Origin: Paraburkholderia sp. BL9I2N2
Lineage (GTDB): Bacteria > Pseudomonadota > Gammaproteobacteria > Burkholderiales > Burkholderiaceae
NCBI RefSeq assembly: GCF_004339745.1
Contig: NZ_SMGP01000003.1
Span: 434,001-498,000 of the forward strand
Length of the DNA stretch: 64,000 bases
Direction: 5' to 3'
Under the pieces are notes generated by a model. That model was given only the letters and a program-made list of their open reading frames with translations. It was not told where the DNA came from and made no database searches. This document shows, piece by piece, positions 62,719 to 64,000 of the stretch. The position numbers and the translations under genes are program-made. Position 1 is the stretch's first letter. Every line of letters begins with the position of its first letter.

Positions 62719-64000
62719 ATGGAACGACAGACTGACTCTCGTCCTCCCCGCCCGACAGATGCCGACGCCCGACAGCCTGCACCGCCCCACCTGGCCGACA
62801 TGCTTGATAGCCTGAGCGACGGATTCATGTCGATAGACAGATCGTGGCGCTTCAGCTACATGAACCATACCGCTGAACGATACTTGCAGCGGGACCGGCA
62901 AAATCTGCTCGGACGTGACATATGGCAGTGTTACCCGGACCTGGTAGATTCTGGCTACTATCGCGCCTATCAGCAGACGGCGGCAACGGGACTGCCGGGC
63001 CGGCACACTGACTATTACGCACCGCTCGGCGCGTGGTTTGAGGCTCGTTCATTTGCCCACGACGATGGCATCACGGTGCTTTTCCGCGACGTCACGCGCG
63101 AACACGAGCACGCGGCGCAGCTGGAATTTGAAGCTAGTTACGACTATCTGACTGGTCTGGCCAACCGGCGCAAGTGCATGGAGGTGCTATCGCGCGCGGT
63201 CGCTGAGGCTGCTTCAACGGGCTTTACGCATGGTGCTTCCCTGGCGGTGCTGTTTGTTGACCTGGACCATTTCAAGGAAGTCAACGACGCGTTCGGTCAT
63301 GCTGTCGGCGATGATCTGTTGCGCGGCTTTGCGAAAAGGCTTCTGGCAATTCTTGACCCTGATTTTTTCGCCGCGCGCGTCGGGGGTGACGAGTTCGTTC
63401 TCTTGTTACGCAATACTACTGAAAGCGCGGCAGAAGCGTTCGCGCACGCGGTGCTCAGCGAGCTCGCAATGCCATTTGAAGCATGTGGAAGGGCTGTCTC
63501 CCTGTCGGCCAGCATTGGCATCGCGCTACTGAGAGATGCACCGGAATCAGCCGAGGCGTTGCTGAGTCATGCCGATACCGCCATGTACGCAGCGAAGTCA
63601 TCTGGCCGGTTTCAGGTATGCGCGTACGATGGGACCCTCGACCAGGGCATGCGTGACCGCCTTGCTTTGCGCATCGATCTTCGTGAGGCATTTGCGGCGA
63701 ACCAGTTCGAGCTTCATTTCCAGCCTCAGATAGCACTCGCGGACGCTTCCCCAATCGGCGTCGAGGCGCTCCTTCGCTGGCGTCATCCTGAACGAGGCCT
63801 GCTCACGCCGTACGCATTCCTGGATGTGTTACTTGAGTCCCCATATGAAGGCGCCCTCGTCGAATGGCTGCTCAATGCAGTTTGCCAGCATATCGGTGCA
63901 TGGAGACGGCTGGGTGTATCCGTACCGCGGATCAGTCTCAATCTGTCGGCTCGGCAACTTCTCGGTGCGGGACTTACAGATAGGATTCTCCATATCGCGA
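62719..64000 (+). CDS. PAS-GGDEF-EAL protein (partial, runs off the window)
   Basis: The first 427 residues of a c-di-GMP enzyme. PAS domain at about 25-130 (DSLSDGFMSIDRSWRFSYMN), GGDEF domain 135-300 with intact GGDEF (222-226, RVGGDEFVLLL) but no RxxD inhibitory site before it, and the beginning of an EAL domain (FELHFQPQIALA, then EAL at 349-351 in GVEALLRWRHP). An intact EAL start suggests phosphodiesterase or dual activity. Soluble, without membrane segment in the visible part. ATG 62719 follows an A run and no strong ribosome site; an upstream in-frame start was not seen. Confidence 0.88.
   Translation, partial: MERQTDSRPPRPTDADARQPAPPHLADMLDSLSDGFMSIDRSWRFSYMNHTAERYLQRDRQNLLGRDIWQCYPDLVDSGYYRAYQQTAATGLPGRHTDYYAPLGAWFEARSFAHDDGITVLFRDVTREHEHAAQLEFEASYDYLTGLANRRKCMEVLSRAVAEAASTGFTHGASLAVLFVDLDHFKEVNDAFGHAVGDDLLRGFAKRLLAILDPDFFAARVGGDEFVLLLRNTTESAAEAFAHAVLSELAMPFEACGRAVSLSASIGIALLRDAPESAEALLSHADTAMYAAKSSGRFQVCAYDGTLDQGMRDRLALRIDLREAFAANQFELHFQPQIALADASPIGVEALLRWRHPERGLLTPYAFLDVLLESPYEGALVEWLLNAVCQHIGAWRRLGVSVPRISLNLSARQLLGAGLTDRILHIA

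Noticed and set aside
61677..62828. 383-residue minus-strand frame opposite the pdxA-like gene
   Set aside because: Shadow of a gene with conserved PdxA motifs; no ribosome site.

Overview
The window is GC-rich DNA that reads as a Burkholderiales chromosome or megaplasmid, most likely Paraburkholderia, Caballeronia or Burkholderia. The grounds are gene content and style: an Rrf2-regulated SUF operon of the sufBCDSU type ending in a Rieske ferredoxin, a YadA-like autotransporter with an extended signal peptide paired with an OmpA-type lipoprotein, CUT2 sugar ABC genes, several lysis-type lipoproteins, and IS3, IS110, IS30 and IS5 elements typical of that group. This is a judgement from protein families, not a database match.

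Layout. 0-5 kb: a MASE1-PAS-GGDEF diguanylate cyclase, a receiver-domain remnant, an unknown protein, a His/Gly-rich lipoprotein and a long stretch without a recognisable gene. 5.8-10.5 kb: a complete CUT2-type sugar ABC operon (binding protein, double ATPase, two permeases). 10.7-12.5 kb: a divergent LysR regulator and short-chain dehydrogenase. 12.7-14.8 kb: small envelope proteins and a decayed gene. 14.8-18.5 kb: a three-gene lipoprotein operon (two LssY_C-like paralogues and an alpha/beta hydrolase), the best candidate here for an undescribed envelope system. 18.6-32.5 kb: an accessory stretch rich in mobile-element debris, with an intact IS3 element, an IS110 element plus a detached copy of its upstream end, IS30 and IS5 remnants, an O-antigen-ligase-like protein, and a sedolisin-type protease lipoprotein; a DUF1232 protein, an AI-2E-family permease and HtpX lie among them. 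32.6-39.3 kb: a membrane spermidine-synthase-like protein, an exported isoaspartyl methyltransferase, a VOC protein, an alpha/beta hydrolase and small unknowns. 39.8-41.3 kb: a broken nickel/cobalt permease and a second, cytosolic isoaspartyl methyltransferase. 41.5-48.1 kb: the SUF iron-sulfur operon with a 27-bp palindromic operator candidate. 48.2-53.4 kb: MOSC protein, truncated HD protein, a DUF883-like gene with a probable frameshift, a zinc-ribbon protein, a sialidase-like protein and several remnants. 54.3-61.5 kb: a 2144-residue trimeric autotransporter and an OmpA-like lipoprotein. 61.6-64 kb: a 3'-truncated pdxA-family gene and a PAS-GGDEF-EAL gene running off the window.

Together the genes point to an environmental or host-associated bacterium with much envelope biology (adhesin, lipoproteins, secreted protease, O-antigen ligase) and c-di-GMP signalling. 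A striking feature is how many broken genes there are: about a dozen gene fragments (receiver, NB-ARC-type regulator, IS5 and IS30 transposases, CDF, NicO, HD, Nramp, acetoacetyl-CoA synthetase, autotransporter neck, PdxA and others), which suggests a region in active decay or repeated rearrangement. No tRNA, rRNA or CRISPR array was seen.
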